NCBI GenBank assembly: GCA_002334985.1
Contig: DDBY01000159.1
Location: 1 to 6,471, forward strand
Direction of reading: 5' to 3'
From: Micavibrio sp. UBA2020
GTDB taxonomy: Bacteria; Pseudomonadota; Alphaproteobacteria; Micavibrionales; UBA2020
DNA: 6,471 bases
Shown here piece after piece: positions 5,639 through 6,471 of the stretch (position 1 is the stretch's first letter; each line of letters begins with the position of its first letter). A program made the translations under genes and the position numbers. The notes under the pieces were generated by a model. The model had not been told where the DNA came from. It ran no database searches and saw only the letters and a list, made by a program, of their open reading frames with translations.

Positions 5639-6394
5639 TTAAGGGGCGGGGGCGGAGAGGCGTTTCAGGGTTTTGGGCAAATCGCGCATGTTGTCGATGA
5701 CGGTATGCGCACCCGCATCCAGCAGCGCCTGTTTCAGCGCGGCGGCTTCGGCGGGGTCGGCAAGGCCGGTGAAGCCGACGCGCAGGCCGATGCCGGCTGA
5801 AACGGCGGCTTTCATGCCCGTGACGCTGTCTTCAACGGCGGCGGCTTCGGCGGGGGCGATACCGGTTTTTTGCGCGGCCAGCAGATAGATGGCGGGGTCT
5901 TCCTTGAGTTTCCCTGCAACGTCTTCGAATGCGCTGAAAAGGCGCGGCGCGGGGATGCGTTCGTTATAGCCGTGTTTGTCCAGAAGCGGCTGGATACGCA
6001 GGCGCGGGCTGTTGCTGACAATGGCCACACCAAGTTTCATATCGTCTTGCAGTTCGGCCAGCGTCTCGCCGATACCGGGCGCCAGATGCGCGTTCAAAAT
6101 CGCGACGCGCGTTTCGGGGCGCAGTTTGTTGATGCGCAGGTCTTCTATATCGATGGTAATTTGCGCGTCTTTGGGCAGGCCTGCGTTGATGACGTCCTGA
6201 AACTGTTTGCCAATCTGGCCGAAATCCTTGCCGCGCATATCAAGGCCGTCGATGACGTCGGTCATGGGTTTGCCGAAGGCTTCGTTTGCATAGTTGCTCA
6301 GCACACGGCGGGTGACGGCGATGCTGACGGCTTCGGTATGGGCGATGGTGCCGTCCCAGTCGAAGAACACTTCTTTAAGCTGCGTCGTCGTCAT
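5639..6394 (-). CDS. HAD-superfamily hydrolase (subfamily IA, beta-phosphoglucomutase-like phosphatase)
   Basis: This is a 251-aa cytosolic phosphatase-type HAD protein. Motif I is FFDWDGTIAHTE, with nucleophile D12 and acid/base D14. The helical C1 cap lies between about residues 18 and 100. Motif II is VSNSP (S127). Motif III is K164 in GKLKEDP, and motif IV is VEDSVTGMKAA (E188, D189, binding Mg2+). Length and motif order match the phosphoglycolate phosphatase / beta-phosphoglucomutase branch. The commoner KP.P of motif III is KEDP here, but the lysine is kept. All catalytic residues are present, so it should be active; the substrate cannot be read from sequence. The ATG at 6394 has AGGA seven bases upstream and lies 11 nt after the preceding stop. 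Its TAA (5641-5639) is one base from the start of the Ldi-like gene. It is the GC-rich upstream partner of a lower-GC operon section. Confidence 0.92.
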   Translation of the reverse strand: MTTTQLKEVFFDWDGTIAHTEAVSIAVTRRVLSNYANEAFGKPMTDVIDGLDMRGKDFGQIGKQFQDVINAGLPKDAQITIDIEDLRINKLRPETRVAILNAHLAPGIGETLAELQDDMKLGVAIVSNSPRLRIQPLLDKHGYNERIPAPRLFSAFEDVAGKLKEDPAIYLLAAQKTGIAPAEAAAVEDSVTGMKAAVSAGIGLRVGFTGLADPAEAAALKQALLDAGAHTVIDNMRDLPKTLKRLSAPAP

Positions 6395-6405
6395 GTGCTT
6401 TTCCT

Positions 6406-6471
6406 TTATGCGTCAATAAAGCCGGCAATGGCGGCGGTAACGGTTGCGGCGTCTTCCATGTGCGCGATGTG
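6406..6471 (-). CDS. C-terminal end of a probable alpha/beta-hydrolase (partial)
   Basis: Only the last 21 codons and the stop are inside the window: HIAHMEDAATVTAAIAGFID plus a final Ala. The pattern His-x-x-His-x-Glu-x-(P/A)..V...I..F(I/L) is how many alpha/beta-hydrolases end. The first His would be the catalytic histidine and the last helix closes the fold. The gene ends 11 nt before the HAD start, so it belongs to the same operon. The fold assignment rests on a short tail and is tentative; that this is the end of a coding region is better supported, by reading-frame continuity and the short spacing to a ribosome-binding site. Confidence 0.55.
   Translation of the reverse strand, partial: HIAHMEDAATVTAAIAGFIDA

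Overview
The window looks like a chromosomal stretch from a Gram-negative, fairly GC-rich bacterium. An alphaproteobacterium is my best guess, based on the flavoprotein type, codon choice and gene style; I cannot name a genus. Every gene I accept is on the minus strand, so transcription runs from position 6471 toward 1. No RNA gene, insertion sequence, CRISPR array or attachment site was found.

Right-hand block (6471 to 3208), read in the direction of transcription: the last codons of a probable alpha/beta-hydrolase, a HAD-superfamily phosphatase, a membrane-anchored protein with a linalool dehydratase/isomerase-like domain, a 51-residue single-pass membrane peptide, and a DgkA/undecaprenol-kinase-family lipid kinase. 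The junctions are very tight (11 nt, then TAA-A-ATG, TGA-ATG and TAG-AAC-ATG), so these five are almost certainly one operon with translational coupling. Three of the five products suggest chemistry on isoprenoid or lipid alcohols and their phosphates: a phosphatase, an isoprenoid-alcohol dehydratase-like protein and a lipid-alcohol kinase. This is the most interesting functional hypothesis here, but it is inference.

Centre (3207 to 2703): a sigma70-like promoter with a perfect TTGACA just after dgkA drives a 76-codon gene of unknown function. It is followed by a short AT-rich spacer holding a GC palindrome, a small hairpin, possible promoter elements and a 23-codon hydrophobic upstream reading frame.

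Left-hand block (2702 to 1): a large membrane protein (852 residues from the preferred GTG start) of unrecognised family. It has five predicted membrane segments, a large loop containing six cysteines, two more segments and a C-terminal peptidoglycan-binding-like domain. Its topology fits the positive-inside rule, with both the big loop and the C-terminal domain in the periplasm. It overlaps by ATGA the start of a truncated FAD-binding flavoprotein of the HI0933/TIGR03862 type.

GC content drops in the middle of the right-hand operon. Hand counts per 60-base row: 42 GC at 5761-5820 in the HAD gene, against 31 at 4441-4500 in the Ldi-like gene, 30 at 3661-3720 and 27 at 3361-3420.
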